This document shows positions 1 to 10,887 of a stretch of 64,000 nt of DNA, piece by piece. This stretch comes from Triatoma infestans (lineage: Eukaryota; Arthropoda; Insecta; Hemiptera; Reduviidae): NCBI GenBank assembly GCA_011037195.1, contig JAAEAF010004993.1:1-64000 (forward strand), read 5' to 3'. The stretch's first letter is position 1; each line of letters starts with the position of its first letter. Below the pieces are notes generated by a model. That model had not been told where the DNA came from and did no database searches. It saw only the letters and a list, made by a program, of their open reading frames with translations. A program made the translations under genes and the position numbers.

Positions 1-410
1 ACTTTACTAAATGATTTTTTAACTTTTTCGCAATTTTCTCAAAAATGGCTCCGACGATTTTCTTGAAAAATCTTATATAAACTAATCATACAATGATCTA
101 CAACTTTTATTTTAAACATTACTCTAGGAAAATTCATTTAAGGGCACTTTTAGGGAGGAATGGGGTTATGTTTTTTTACATCATAGTTGATTATACAATT
201 CTATTATCAAAAGAAAATTAATTGAAATAAATAGATTGCCAAAATTCCGAGTTTTAATAAATTAGTAAACCGGAAGTGCGCTTTTACTGAACAGTTTTCG
301 ACGAATTTCATTAAATTCGATACACAAACTATAAAATTAGTCCATTATAATTTTGAAAACTGGAGTAAGAGAAAGTTGTGTGAGTGTTTCACACGAGGTT
401 TATTTTTCTA
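1..410 (-). repeat. Dispersed repeat R, reversed copy
   Basis: Nearly the whole stretch is the reverse of copies at 39.9 and 56.2 kb. Shared blocks are the end tag TGTGAAACACTCACAC, AAGCGCACTTCCGGTTTACT, the C-rich AACCCCA tract and GGCTCCGAC near the other end. No coding potential. It sits in the GH1 intron downstream of exon 8. Confidence 0.75.
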
Positions 411-658
411 TAAGTTAAGTGTAATTAATTAGAAGTATTATTAATTTAAAGACCTGCTAATTACTATCGTAAATAGGTGCGATATTATACTAAGGTGTCT
501 TGGCTCTGGAGGTAAAGATAAATAAGTATTAAAATCAGTATGATCAGTTTTCATTCAATTCAATTTTCGGAGATTGATTGAAGTTTCATCCAATAGTCAC
601 CAACATCAGTATACTGCATTTATTTCAGACGATTAAGGGAGTTAAATTTTCTGCACAC

Positions 659-807
659 CTTTAACCAGTCAATTTTGGAAGATGGCCAGTTTTTGTTAAA
701 TGATCTGTGCACACCACTATCTCTATTAATAGATGGTATTTCTCCTTGCTCACCAAATTTTACTTCATGCGAACTATAATTCTGAAATCCAAAAAAATCG
801 CTACTAC
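659..807 (-). CDS. GH1 exon 8 (last one in window)
   Basis: 149 bp from TTTCAG. It encodes [12 protein letters not shown] (strand 6) to KIDWLK, with donor GTGTGC after 659. The reading stays open to the donor, so the gene continues left of base 1. Confidence 0.87.
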
Positions 808-3800
808 CTGAAATTATATAAATAAAACATTTAAGTAAAAAATTCAAGAGGACAATTTTGAGGCTTTACAAATAAATAGAAATAATTTTAAATTCAGAAA
901 ATTCTTTACAAAGCGTTACAAATATCTCAAATATTTTTTTTACAATCTTAAATATGTGTTGGTGGGCATGAATCTGCCTAATTTTGCCAAATAAATTACT
1001 AAATGTAAAATATTTGGCTTAGTTTAGAATAGGCTTAGCGAAACGGGTGAACTATTGGACTATTTGTGAAATGATTTATTTATAACTAATTTAAATAAAT
1101 TTAAAAAGTAGTTTTTTAAAAAAAATTGTTTTATATAAAATACTGAATGAGATTACAGCGACAAACCAAGCTAATGTGGCTGCTCAATTCCATTGAGTTG
1201 CTAAAATACGCAGCTTTTTGATCAATCTTCATAAGACAATTTCAAGTCAAACTGACATTTCTTTAAGAATATAAAACTTAAAGAAAAAAAAAATATATCG
1301 ATAAACAGGACTTTTAAATTATCAAACAATTCTGCATAACCACGGGCGTACACCCTCCCTGAGTGCCGCACCATAGACTGTGAGCTACAAAGTTCCTTTT
1401 TCCAAATTCATGTAGGAGAAGTTAATGCACTTCTCATAATTCGCTCGCTTTTCTTCATGGATCGTTGCTGTCATGACTAATGGTAGGAACAACAACTAAC
1501 GCGATTATATCTGCGTAACTTGAGGCGCCGTCCTTGTCAACAGAGTAGACCTTCTCATAGCATACATATACATTTTTCTTTAGTAACTCGATGTACTACA
1601 TTCATTTTGGTATCGAGAGTGACGAGGAGTAATATGTTATTCGGGCATTTTCCCAGCACGCAGATTGGAGTTTCGGCCTCTATTCCGCATATGCGGCAGA
1701 GGAACCCAACATCTCGCATCTCCTGATTGCCGAAGACTGGCACACCGCGGAGTGAAGCCATAATTAGAGCTTAGATTCAGTGCATTCATCCACTCACATC
1801 CTGAAAGTAATTGTTTTTCACAAACAAATTTGTTGCCATAAATGTTGTTTCCAAAATATTGGACCCCGCAGCCTTGCCATTTGCAACTTGTCCCCACATG
1901 AAAAGCCTTTTCTCTTAATCCTTGCCTTATCCTTCTTAAATTCTGGGCTTCCTCAACATTGTCATTCTCTAGGCCCAGCTGATCCGCACAAGGCTGATCC
2001 TTAACCTCAAGGCTAAATGCGAAGGTGGACTGGAAAATAGAATCATCTACCTTGGCCAACCACTGAAGGGTTGCCTTACCAGATGCAGTGAAGTAACCCA
2101 AGCCCTCAGGAACGGCGTGGGGCATAGAGCATTGCTGGGGCATCCAAGTCAATCATTGCTTTAACGGTATCCAGACCATCATGTACAAGAGACCATCATA
2201 CAGGCGTTGGGCTACTCCTGTGACTATCCAATTCTAGAGAATTTTCAATCCCCGTCTATTTTAAAGAAAGTTGAAGATCTGTTGTAAAGATCTGTCTGAA
2301 ACTTGTTCAGATATCCTACTAACTGAAGCAAGAGTTGGTATCAATTAATCTAGGAATCTAAGAATTAAGCTCCAAGTAAAATAGAAAGTTGCAGTTAGGC
2401 TACACGATAAGCAAGTATGCAATTTTAGAAATTTGCTAGCCACTTCTTCAATGATCTTGCTATCTTTGCTGGTATCCCAATGTAGCAACACAAATGATAA
2501 ATTTTCTCCCTCAACACTCAGTTGCACTAAGCGTGCAGAGAAAGCTGACCACCCAAATACACACCTCTAGTCACATGTTCACGCACACTTAGAAACTGTA
2601 AGTTTACAAACGATTATTTTCTATGAATAAAAACGAGTGAGACCTAAGGGAGCCCACATAAAATCTTTGGGGTCCATTGGATTATTTTGTTTTTAGCTGC
2701 GCATTTCCTCTGCAATCTGACATCTACTAATGATATGTATCAACTAAAATTCTGTAAGTGATATTTAAATGAACAAACATTTTAATTCCTAAATTACCCT
2801 TAATCAGAGATATCTCATCATCGGTAAACACTGGTAAGCGTGAAATTGTTAATCCTTCCTGCTTTGAATTTGCATCTATCATTTGACGCATTTTAGCTGG
2901 GTAATCTCCTGACTTACTATAAATAGGATTTGCAAACCAACCTAACTAAAACAAATAAATAAATTTTAAAAACACCTTTAGGATTAAAACATTTGCAATA
3001 GAAATCAATTTGTTTGATGCAATTCTTTAAATGAAAAAATATTTTGCACAACTAAGCAAAAATGTAGCTACATTCGATGGTGCCGTAAAAAGTTTCTAAT
3101 CATTAATTTCTTTAATAAATAGAGAATATCTTTTTTTTCACTTACACGAAATGTCATGGCTATATTGGCTGCTTCTTTATCTTCTGGTGAATCGGTTAGC
3201 GGAAAGTAGAATGGAGAGTCCAGTGATATGGAAACTTTCCCTGTATATCAGTAGATAACATAAATAATTTGAAAGAATAAATTTAAAAAACAAATTGTTG
3301 TGCAAGCCTCTGAAGCAGTATTTTTCAACCTTTTTTATTCATTTCACGCTTAAATTATGATGATAAAAAATTATATCTTTTTTTATTTATTTATTAAGAC
3401 ATTTTATACATTAATATTTTTAGAATTTCTTCCTTTGCAAGGTTGAATTCGGAGAGTCATAATCTTACATCTTTACATCTTTTAGATGTGATTGATTTTT
3501 GTTTTTATTGTTTTATTCATTGAAGCTTCGCATAACTATGACGTTCAGAAGAAAAATATATTTATTTATTTATTTTTTCTAATTTTTCTTGTAAAATGCT
3601 TGAAAGTTGTCGGGTTCCATTAAAATAAAAAATAAATGCAGCAATGCAAAAATACAGTGAAATCAAGCAATCCATTATTTGCTTTGACTAAACCTCATAA
3701 CGGCTATAAACAACTTTATTTTCTTGTAATATACTGCATTAAGTATTCATTTATTTTAATGACTAATGTAATCAATTTAAAGTAAATTTTGATATGTACA

Positions 3801-6800
3801 GTTATTGTGCCTTTGGACTTTTTTGAAAATAATTTAATTAATGATTTTTAAAAACTTTTGTGGTACACAAGACCCTTTCTTGGCGCTGGATGCCGGATTT
3901 TAGACCGGATGAAAATAGGTGCTCTAAAGTAATGACGAGACATGTATATGAAAATGTTATTTACTTTGTTAATTTGGTTTGATGTGAAACTCACTGTGAA
4001 TGTAAAATCAAAGAATTATCATAACTCAAAAATTCTATCTAATCTGTTCAAAACTATAAAGCATTAACGTTAACAGCACCAAAATGAATTTTTTCTGTAT
4101 TAAAATTGAAATTACCATTTTGTTGTGCTTTGAATTCCTTTTCATACAATCTATAAGCCTTGGCGTGGGCTAGCAAAATATGATGACCAACTTGATATTC
4201 AGCCGTGCCATGCTGATTTAACGCTGGCAGAATCATAGCACCGCCATATCCTAAAGCGACAGGATATGGCTCATTTATTGTGACCCACAATTTGATCTGG
4301 AAGTAGTTGGAAAAAATCGAATTAACTTAAAATTTAATTTTTTTTTCAGCCAACATCTTGCTGGAAAAATCATATCAAAAATGAAGATACTTCCCGCTCC
4401 CTTGAACGCATCATTCTTCGAATGTCTGCAGATTTATAACAGGTTTGAAATTTTATTATATTTTTTTTATTGTTTTATAAAAATGTTTATTGTTTTAATG
4501 TTTTGTAAAAACTGTAATTATTGTCCCCTATCAGACCATACAAGGTCTGAACAGAATTTAAAAAAGAAAACGTATAAAAATATTTATCACTTTGTCTCCA
4601 AAATATGTGTATAATATCCTGGCATAATCTTCAAAATAGTCAACAATTTTTCTATTCATCCAACCTCCTTGTTCTTCTAGCGTTTGGGGAAGATCCCAGT
4701 GATACATAGTAACCTAATAATTAAAAAATTTAATATTTTAGTATTAATTGCAAATGTTTAATTAATTTTTGAAACAATGAATTTAAAAACTATAGCCAAT
4801 TATTATCACTAATCATTCATAAATTTTTAAGAAGTAAAATGCCCCTACCATTGGCTGAATGTCATTCATTAGAAGTTCATCAATTAAATTTGAATAATAT
4901 TGAATTCCTTGCAGATTAATATAGTCTTTTGTCCCTCTTGGCAGCACTCTTGGCCAACTGATTGAAAATTTATAGATGTCAAACTGTAAATCATATTTAC
5001 TTATTCATTATTATATCTTTACTAAACAAATAATAGAAATGTACATTTAATAAGAGACAGTTGTATTTATTTATTTATATTTTTTGTGTAAAGTGAATAA
5101 ATCATCTCAAACGACGGTTTTGTCTTTTTCTTCCAACTGATTCTGTTACTTTAGACAAATATTCTCAAAACAAAACAAAAATATTGTGTTTAATTTTGTT
5201 TCGAAGTTAGTTATTTTTATATATTTACTTTTTTGTGCTAGTAAATGCTCTTCTTTTAATATGTTAGATACTTATTTCATTTTCTTTATGCCGCTTTAGA
5301 TATTTTGTGCCCCATGGGTTGAGAATATAACATTACTTTATATTTCCCTTCTCTTCTCTTCATCTCTCTTATTTATTTAACAATTCAAGACCTTATGTAA
5401 TTAAACCATACATCCAAGGCTGAGAATCGCACTTAGCCCAATACTACTCACTTAGTTACAATGAGTAACAATACATTTATTAGAAGCGTTTTCAAATAAT
5501 TCGTAAAAGAGGCAAAATTATTTTATAATACCAAGGGAAACAATTTCCAGATCAACTTCCAGCTTTAAATATGTTGAACTTTCCCTAAAAGATTAATAAA
5601 AACGACAAAAAGTCAACAAACAAACAAAATAGTTTCATTTTTTAAAGCCTCAATTGTTCTGTTCATGAAAAAACGATTGCATAAGAGAAATGACCTTGCA
5701 AACCTTTGCCATTTATATCAACTTTCAGTGGAGTTGTGGATGAGGATATTTATTTCAGTAATTTTGCTCTTTATTTTAATATGTTTTTCTTCTTAATTAT
5801 AAATAGTAAATAGTAATCAATGAAACAATTAGGATTATTTTTAGCCATAAATGTTTCTCCTCTATGATGAAACTGTATTTATTTGGATGCTTTTTCAAAT
5901 ATCTCGAGAAGGAGACGAAATTGGAAATAAAGAGGCTGTTAACGATATTTCCCTAGACAAGTTTCTAAATTTATTAATTTTTTTTTTAAATGATAACAGA
6001 GCTGTGCTTTTTAAATTAAACTTAAAGGGGAGGGATTAGCTCGGTGGTAGGCGTTGGACTCTCAAGCGGAGGTCCCAGGTTCGAGTCCAGTACTATCAAT
6101 TAGATGTTTATAATGAAAATGGCTGCGGAAACCTAAAAGATCAATTATTTTACAGTTTGTTTGTGTTTTTTTTAATTTTCAAAGCTGAACTCTGTAATCA
6201 TTTTAGAAAAAAATTAAAAAATTTAGAAACTTGTCTAGGGAAATATTGTTAACAAAGCCTTGTTTTTTTTTTATTTCAATTTCGTCTCTTTCTCAAGATA
6301 TTTGAAAAAGCATCCTGATAGTGTGAATCCTGGAAAAATCACTAATATATAAAATAATTATTTTACATACAGAAATTTTCAAAGTAATTGTTTCATGTTA
6401 CCCCTATTTAAATGAGTTTATTTATGAACTTACAAAAAAGCTGCTGAATTGGTTTTGGTTAAAGCAGCTGGATTATTGTTTTAATTTTTAAGATTATTTT
6501 TTTTTATATATAATTAAAGTATTAGCAATTTTGAATAAAGTATTAGCCATATATTAAATAAGGCAATATGATTGCTTCAAAACAATAAATTCTTTATTAA
6601 CAATAATATCATAATTAATTTCCTTAATTAAATTTCGGTTAGAAAAGAACAAAATGTTTTCCTAACTATAGATTTAATGAAAAACAATTACCCCAATGTC
6701 CTTAACCATTTGTACATCTTGTTTGTATAAATGAAACGAATCACATGCAACATCGCCATTTGATTTATCTTTTACTAATTCTGGTTTAGTGTGAAGAATC

Positions 6801-8080
6801 CGATCCCACATACTTTCTCCTTTACCTAAAATAAAACAAATATCTGGTGTAAAACATTGCACGTCATCTTACAGCAATTTACAAAGTTGTGTAATTGACT
6901 AATCTCTTCAAACATAATATGATTCTAACTAGATGTTTGGTCACTTGCAATTTACATGAATGGGAATCTAAACTTTCCTTTCTGAGGAAAGCATAATCTC
7001 TTCTTCTCCTTCTCTCTCAAATAATTCGTAAAAAAGACAAAATTATTAAATAATGCCAAGGGAAACAATTTCCAGATTAACTTCTAGCTTTCTCAAAACA
7101 AAAACAAAAATAAAAGTTTCAAACAGAAGTGATAAGACTCTTTATTTATAGTTAGTATACAAATTTTAATAAAACTCATCGGTGTTTTTATGGAAACAAT
7201 CGTGGAAAGCTGAAAATACTTTCAGCAAAGACGTAAATCTGATCAACCTTTATTACCCGCTTTTCTCGAGTACACCTTAAATGAATTTTCCCAGAAAAAT
7301 GTTCCAAATAAAAGTTGTATCTCTTTGTATATTATTGTAGTTAGTGTACCAAATGTAAAGAAAATGGTTTGAACTCTTTTCGAGAAAATCTCAAAAAAAC
7401 TGAAAAGTAGGACTTCCGGTATCAAGTTGAACATTCTGTGGTTTTCCATTTTTGAGTTAACTGAGCACTGAAACAGAGTGATTGAGTGAGAGAGAAATCA
7501 ATTTCTAAAAACTATTTTTCGGGCTCAGGGGACCATAAATCTATATTTTTGTTGGAAATTCAATATCGATAATTTGAGACAATATTAAATCTTTTCTCGC
7601 CTCTTACAACAGTAAGAGAAAGTAAACAATGAAAAAAAATAAATCAGTATTTCATTGTCAAGTAACTAAAAGACAGTTTTTTAGCTTTTTGCGAAGTTGT
7701 TTTTAATCATTTGTGATGTTAGCATTAATGTGTTGATCTGAATATTAATTATTAGTTTATGAATTCATTCCAGAAAAGGTTGGTTGTTTATAAGGTAACT
7801 AAACTAAAAAATGCTGGTTGCTTTTACATGTCTTCTGAAAATATATTTAAAGAAGTATTTTTGATTTATTACTTTTGTTAAAAAGAATCAATGAAAGATG
7901 ATTAAGTATGATAATGATTAATTGATAACGTAATTATTTGCATTTTATTATTAATTATATAGACTTTTAAGTTAGTTTGTCCAATAAAAAACTCATACCT
8001 TCTTCATTCCATCCACCTTCTATCTGGTACGAAGAAGTAGCAACACCGAATAAAAATCCCTCCGGGAATTTGTTTTCCAT
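659..8080 (-). CDS. Glycoside hydrolase family 1 (beta-glucosidase/myrosinase-like), 8 exons, 3' end off window
   Basis: Eight exons (8080-7999, 6825-6692, 4983-4849, 4713-4591, 4296-4116, 3240-3146, 2945-2798, 807-659) join in frame through GT-AG introns to about 349 residues; GH1 enzymes are usually near 480-500, so roughly 130 C-terminal residues lie left of the window. Seen: N-terminal [51 protein letters not shown], and the acid/base motif TINEP in exon 5. The ITENG nucleophile motif would be in the missing part. GH1 enzymes hydrolyse beta-glucosides or, in aphids, glucosinolates. No signal peptide precedes the first methionine, as in the cytosolic aphid myrosinase, so an intracellular enzyme is inferred. 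No frameshift or stop was found in the exons. Substrate cannot be read from the sequence. Confidence 0.92.
1340..2160 (-). pseudogene. Decayed R2-superclade LINE fragment (zinc-knuckle/C-terminal region)
   Basis: Minus-strand frames read [18 protein letters not shown], a decayed form of the CxxC...HxxxxC knuckle that follows the RT in R2/NeSL-type LINEs. A related knuckle (CRKCGRESETTSHVLGIC) is at 63.5 kb. The frame at 2152-1637 reads [19 protein letters not shown] and then [17 protein letters not shown], the segment normally just before the knuckle. Frame changes near 1740 show that it is dead. It lies in the GH1 intron between exons 7 and 8. Confidence 0.5.
2161..2797. other. GH1 intron sequence, no feature recognised
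   Basis: AT-rich intronic DNA between the LINE relic and exon 7. The small frame at 2345-2527 has no recognisable domain. Confidence 0.5.
2798..2945 (-). CDS. GH1 exon 7
   Basis: 148 bp from TTTTAG to GTAATTT. It encodes [16 protein letters not shown], then [15 protein letters not shown], the conserved loop before strand 6. Confidence 0.9.
3146..3240 (-). CDS. GH1 exon 6
   Basis: 95 bp between ATACAG and GTAAGTG. It completes [16 protein letters not shown] and runs to AANIAMTFR, matching the strand-5 region of GH1. Confidence 0.88.
3241..4115. other. GH1 intron 5, no feature recognised
   Basis: AT-rich, with runs of TTTATTTATT, and no ORF, repeat copy or RNA gene that I can identify. Confidence 0.5.
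4116..4296 (-). CDS. GH1 exon 5 with acid/base catalytic motif
   Basis: 181 bp from acceptor CTTCCAG. It encodes [18 protein letters not shown]; the Glu of TINEP is the general acid/base of family GH1. It ends at KAQQNG with donor GTAATT, phase 1. The open frame continues past the donor to 4054 but loses family similarity. Confidence 0.9.
4591..4713 (-). CDS. GH1 exon 4
   Basis: 123 bp, 41 codons, phase 0. It encodes [10 protein letters not shown], whose His-Trp pair lines the sugar pocket in GH1 enzymes, then GGWMN and YFGDK. The donor is GTGATA, a weaker but usable site; readthrough would leave the GH1 alignment. Confidence 0.85.
4849..4983 (-). CDS. GH1 exon 3
   Basis: 135 bp between TTTACAG and GTAGGG, phase 0 at both ends. 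It encodes [15 protein letters not shown], the GH1 signature strand, then the [10 protein letters not shown] helix. Confidence 0.9.
4984..5884. other. GH1 intron 2, left part, no feature recognised
   Basis: AT-rich intronic sequence. A segment near 5500-5560 (GGGAAACAATTTCCAGAT) recurs at 7062-7080, so some shared repeat is present, but its ends are not clear. Confidence 0.4.
5885..6010 (+). repeat. Left arm of long inverted repeat
   Basis: Pairs with 6181-6315. Matching blocks include GGATGCTTTTTCAAATATCT, GACGAAATTG and ATTTCCCTAGACAAGTTTCT. By eye the arms agree over about 125-135 bases with small gaps in A/T runs. Confidence 0.8.
6027..6110 (+). repeat. tRNA-derived SINE head in hairpin loop
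   Basis: A-box-like TTAGCTCGGTGG and B box GGTTCGAGTCC stand 30-odd bases apart, as in a tRNA promoter. The flanks do not pair as an acceptor stem, so it is not a working tRNA. The first 60 bases match the SINE head at 61.67 kb (GGGGAGGGATTAGCT, GTTGGACTCTCA). The usual SINE body is absent here. Confidence 0.65.
6181..6315 (-). repeat. Right arm of long inverted repeat
   Basis: Reverse complement of 5885-6010, with a 170-base spacer holding a tRNA-SINE head. As part of the GH1 primary transcript it could fold into a long hairpin. Confidence 0.8.
6316..6691. other. GH1 intron 2, right part, no feature recognised
   Basis: AT-rich intron sequence reaching exon 2; no ORF or structured repeat seen. 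Confidence 0.5.
6692..6825 (-). CDS. GH1 exon 2
   Basis: Acceptor TTTTAG and donor GTAATT frame 134 bp. It encodes [10 protein letters not shown] through QMVKDIG, the strand-1 to helix-1 region containing the conserved SMWDR segment and the [10 protein letters not shown] helix. Confidence 0.9.
7140..7630 (+). repeat. Dispersed repeat R, forward copy
   Basis: Contains the R-family blocks TTAAATGAATTTTCCCAGA, AATGTTCCAAATAAAAGTTG, CTCAGGGGACC, and the end hairpin CTCTTAC...GTAAGAGAAAGT at about 7607-7624. The 3' half is better kept than the 5' half. It lies in GH1 intron 1. Confidence 0.65.
7631..7998. other. GH1 intron 1, no feature recognised
   Basis: AT-rich intron sequence with no ORF, repeat copy or RNA gene recognised. 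Confidence 0.45.
7999..8080 (-). CDS. GH1 exon 1 (coding part)
   Basis: ATG at 8080-8078 opens the GH1 N-terminus (MENKFPEGF) and the donor GTATGAG follows 7999, phase 1. This start puts the KFP motif at residues 4-6, as in secretion-signal-free insect GH1 proteins. An upstream in-frame ATG at 8176 lies beyond a TATA-like box and would add about 32 residues with no family likeness. Confidence 0.85.
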
Positions 8081-8115
8081 GATTCTGTTTACAATGTAAT
8101 TCTCAACTGTGAAAA

Positions 8116-8158
8116 CATTCTGATATTTGTAACCAAGCCGCCGAGAGTATAAAATATA
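8116..8158 (-). promoter_or_regulatory. Candidate GH1 core promoter (TATA plus initiator)
   Basis: On the minus strand TATATTTTATA lies at 8158-8148, and an insect-type initiator TCAGAA has its +1 A at 8121, about 30 bases downstream. This would give a 41-base 5' UTR ending at the GH1 ATG. A short out-of-frame upstream ORF (ATG 8118-8116) would lie in it. Spacing is right, but the base composition is AT-rich, so chance is possible. A 3' splice-like TTTTCACAG at 8107 offers an alternative with an upstream noncoding exon. Confidence 0.35.
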
Positions 8159-8176
8159 TTGCAAGGCCACACACAC

Positions 8177-8581
8177 TTACAGCCTTATTAGATAATAATT
8201 TTATCAACAAGCATTTGTTAAAGAAATTATGTAAACATTAAATACATTTATTTTTTGTTGACTGTTTTTGATTTGTTGCAATTGACAATATGTATGGTTC
8301 CCACTATTTTATGAATCTAAATAATTGTTTAAATTATCTGTAAAACATATGTGAATTTTTTTTTCGTATGAATGTAATACATTTAAATATATTCTGCAAT
8401 TTTTATTATTCCTATCTACAGTTCCATTAGATTACTATTTTATCAATATAATTGCGCTCTTACTAAATCAAAATTATCCTTTAATTAATATTTTCTGTAA
8501 TTATTTTTGCTTGAAAACACCTGCATCGCCTCACACCTGGAATAGCGGTGGTCCCCTCATGCACATTATGTTCTTTTGAAG
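8177..8581. other. Intergenic, upstream of GH1
   Basis: AT-rich sequence upstream of the GH1 promoter candidate. No ORF or repeat copy recognised. Confidence 0.45.
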
Positions 8582-9051
8582 CAGAGCCCGCTCTAGGGGC
8601 GGGCAACCCGGACATTTGTCCGGGGCGCCATTCTGGCTGTAAGTATGGGAAAAATATTTTTGTGTTAAATGCTCAACTTTCACTAATCGCTAAAAATTTT
8701 CAGTGCATAGCGTATTTATATTGTTTATGTCTTAAAGCTAAAAATATTTACTTTATTATTGAAAAATTATCGCAGAATTTGTAAAGGACGATGCTTGAAC
8801 TTGTTTGAACAAGCATATACTTCTCTGAACAGAAAAGCATTAGCACGCAGAGTGCTGCTTCAGCTAGTGTTTGAACATGCATAGACTTGCTTAAAAAAAT
8901 ATATACACTGCTGGTAAAAAGTTTGGACCACCTAGAATAAAAATGAATTATATTTATTTTTGTTAATTTAATGAATGAAATAAAATGCCAGCAATTCAAA
9001 AATGTTATATTTAATCTATATACAATAATATAAGCGATAACAAATTCATTA

Positions 9052-10055
9052 CAAAGTGCAAATCTTTTCCAAAAATAAATTTCGACTAAACGGCTTTTTC
9101 ATCAAAGTGGCCACCACTCCGCTTAATTACTTCTCTTATAATTCTAGGCATTCTCTCAATCAATTTATTGATTGTTTCGAATTCAATATCCCTCCACACA
9201 TTGTACAGTATCTACTACAGAGCATTTGGAAAATTAGGGCACTTGATACGAACTTTTCCGTCTAGCTCATCCCACGAAAGTTCAATTGGGTTCAAGACCG
9301 GTGATTGCGAGGGACAGACCATATCGACACATATTTTTCATCTTCTTTTTCCTTAAGGTATTGTCTACATAATTTGGAAGTATGTTTACGGTCACTGTCC
9401 TGTTGCATAATGATTTTTTCCCCAATCAATCGCTGACCGCACGGTAAGACGTGATTTTCTAAAATGCTTTTATAATTTTCTTTGTTCATTATCCCGTCAA
9501 TATGGAGATCACCTACTCCATAGCCTAAAAAACATCCCCAAACCATGATTGAGCCCTCTCAGTGCATAACGGTGGATATTATGCATTGTGGATGTAGTTT
9601 TTCTGAGCTGAATGGTTCCTCCATTTTACTGTGAAGTCTTTGTATTTCAAGCCCACTGTGAACGTTTCTTCTTGTTTTCACCCTTTAATAATGGTTTCAG
9701 CGTTGCAGCTCTTCGTATTAAGTTCGCTTGACGAAGTCGCCTTTGAACAGTTGAGACAGAAATTGGCCTCGAACTTGTTTTAATAACTTCCCCTCTGATT
9801 TTGGAGCTGTAATCGTCTGCTTCTTTTACTTCATAAAATAATGAACTTATCCTCACCTGTGACCGTTGATTTTGGTCTCCCTGAGCGGTGTAAATCTTCA
9901 TGATCACCATATTTTTTAAACCTTTTGATAGCACGGTGAACACCATTTTTTGAAATTTTAAGTTCAGCCGTTATTTTTCGTTCTGATTTCTCTATTTTGT
10001 GTAAAGTTCAAATGGCACTTCTGGTAGCAACACTAGGTTCTTTAACTTTGCCCAT
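9052..10055 (-). pseudogene. Tc1 transposase, broken
   Basis: Starts at MGKVKEPSVATRSAI and carries helix-turn-helix-like segments KISKNGVHRAIKRFKKYG and RSGRP. The DDE core reads MVWGCFLGYGVGDLHIDGIM and then MQQDSDRKHTSK, the middle catalytic Asp being in QQD. Several frameshifts and stops (early TGA in place of an Arg-like codon, break after KYVSIWS) make it nonfunctional. The frame ends near 9052. Tc1 transposases cut and paste DNA at TA sites; this copy cannot. Confidence 0.8.
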
Positions 10056-10107
10056 TTTGTATTAATTCAAAAGAGGAAAAATCAACGTTGTAATAAGATG
10101 TACTCTA

Positions 10108-10200
10108 AACCGTGAAGACATACTCGTAACCGTGAAGATATACTCGTAACCGTGAAGATATACTCGTAAACGCAGAAAGATATACTCGTAAACCATGAAG
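10108..10200 (+). repeat. 20-bp minisatellite, about 4 units
   Basis: Tandem units of ACCGTGAAGATATACTCGTA with small changes, just upstream of the Tc1 transposase start. The last units are diverged (CGCAGAAAGATATACTCGTA). Confidence 0.85.
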
Positions 10201-10375
10201 CTCAAGGAGTGAACTAATCCCAATTAAATAAAAAGTAAGTAAATAATGATTTGTTTACAAACAATACAAAGTCCTAATCTATAAACAGAATCAATAATAG
10301 AAATTATTCTCTGTGAATTACTAACAAATCCAAGAGGTAAATTGTTTCTCAAAGGGCAAAGTGTATATTATGTTA

Positions 10376-10887
10376 GATTGGATGGGGGAGAGCCGCTCCT
10401 CATTCCTCTACGACCTTCATTGAGAGGTCTATTGTGTATCCCCTGGGTTTGACAACTCTCAGCTTCGCCCTCTTAATCAGGCCTAGCTGAAAGTAGCTCC
10501 ATCATGAAGCTCGGGGCTTCGGGATTGCTAGTCCCCAGTTGAAGAAACATTGTCCTCGCCAGGCCGGCACACACAGAAAGGACGTGTGCCGGGGTTTCCT
10601 CCTTGGCCCTGCAGAAACGGCATAACGCGTTGTCTGCTAGTAGTAAATGGTGTATGTGCCTATTCAGCCACCTGCAATGCCCTGTTAGTAAACCCACTAT
10701 TATCCTTATATCTCTTCGGCTATCGCTCAGTAGATCCCTGGTGAATGTAGGTAAATGTCTTAACAAAGAATTTAGCCTGTCACTGCCCCGGCGTTCTATC
10801 CCACCATCGCAGATGCTGGTTTCTATCCATTCCTTGACAGAAGGGTAACCGCAGAAGAGCTCCGGGCGGATAAAGGTATCCTTCAAG
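10376..10887 (-). mobile_element. 5'-truncated R1/I-type LINE 3' fragment with 13-bp target duplication
   Basis: GTATATTATGTTA occurs perfectly at 10363-10375 and 10888-10900, bounding the insert. The minus frame (10886-10473) reads LLTGHCRWLNRHIHHLLLA, then CRFC...EETPAHVLSVC, the cysteine-histidine tail that follows RNase H in R1/I-group LINEs. The tail toward the low end is AATCTAA-like. It is inserted in the Tc1 element, so it is the youngest layer of the nest. Confidence 0.8.

Noticed and set aside
6027..6110. Possible tRNA gene from A and B boxes
   Set aside because: No acceptor stem, poor anticodon and T arms; it matches a SINE head found elsewhere in the window.
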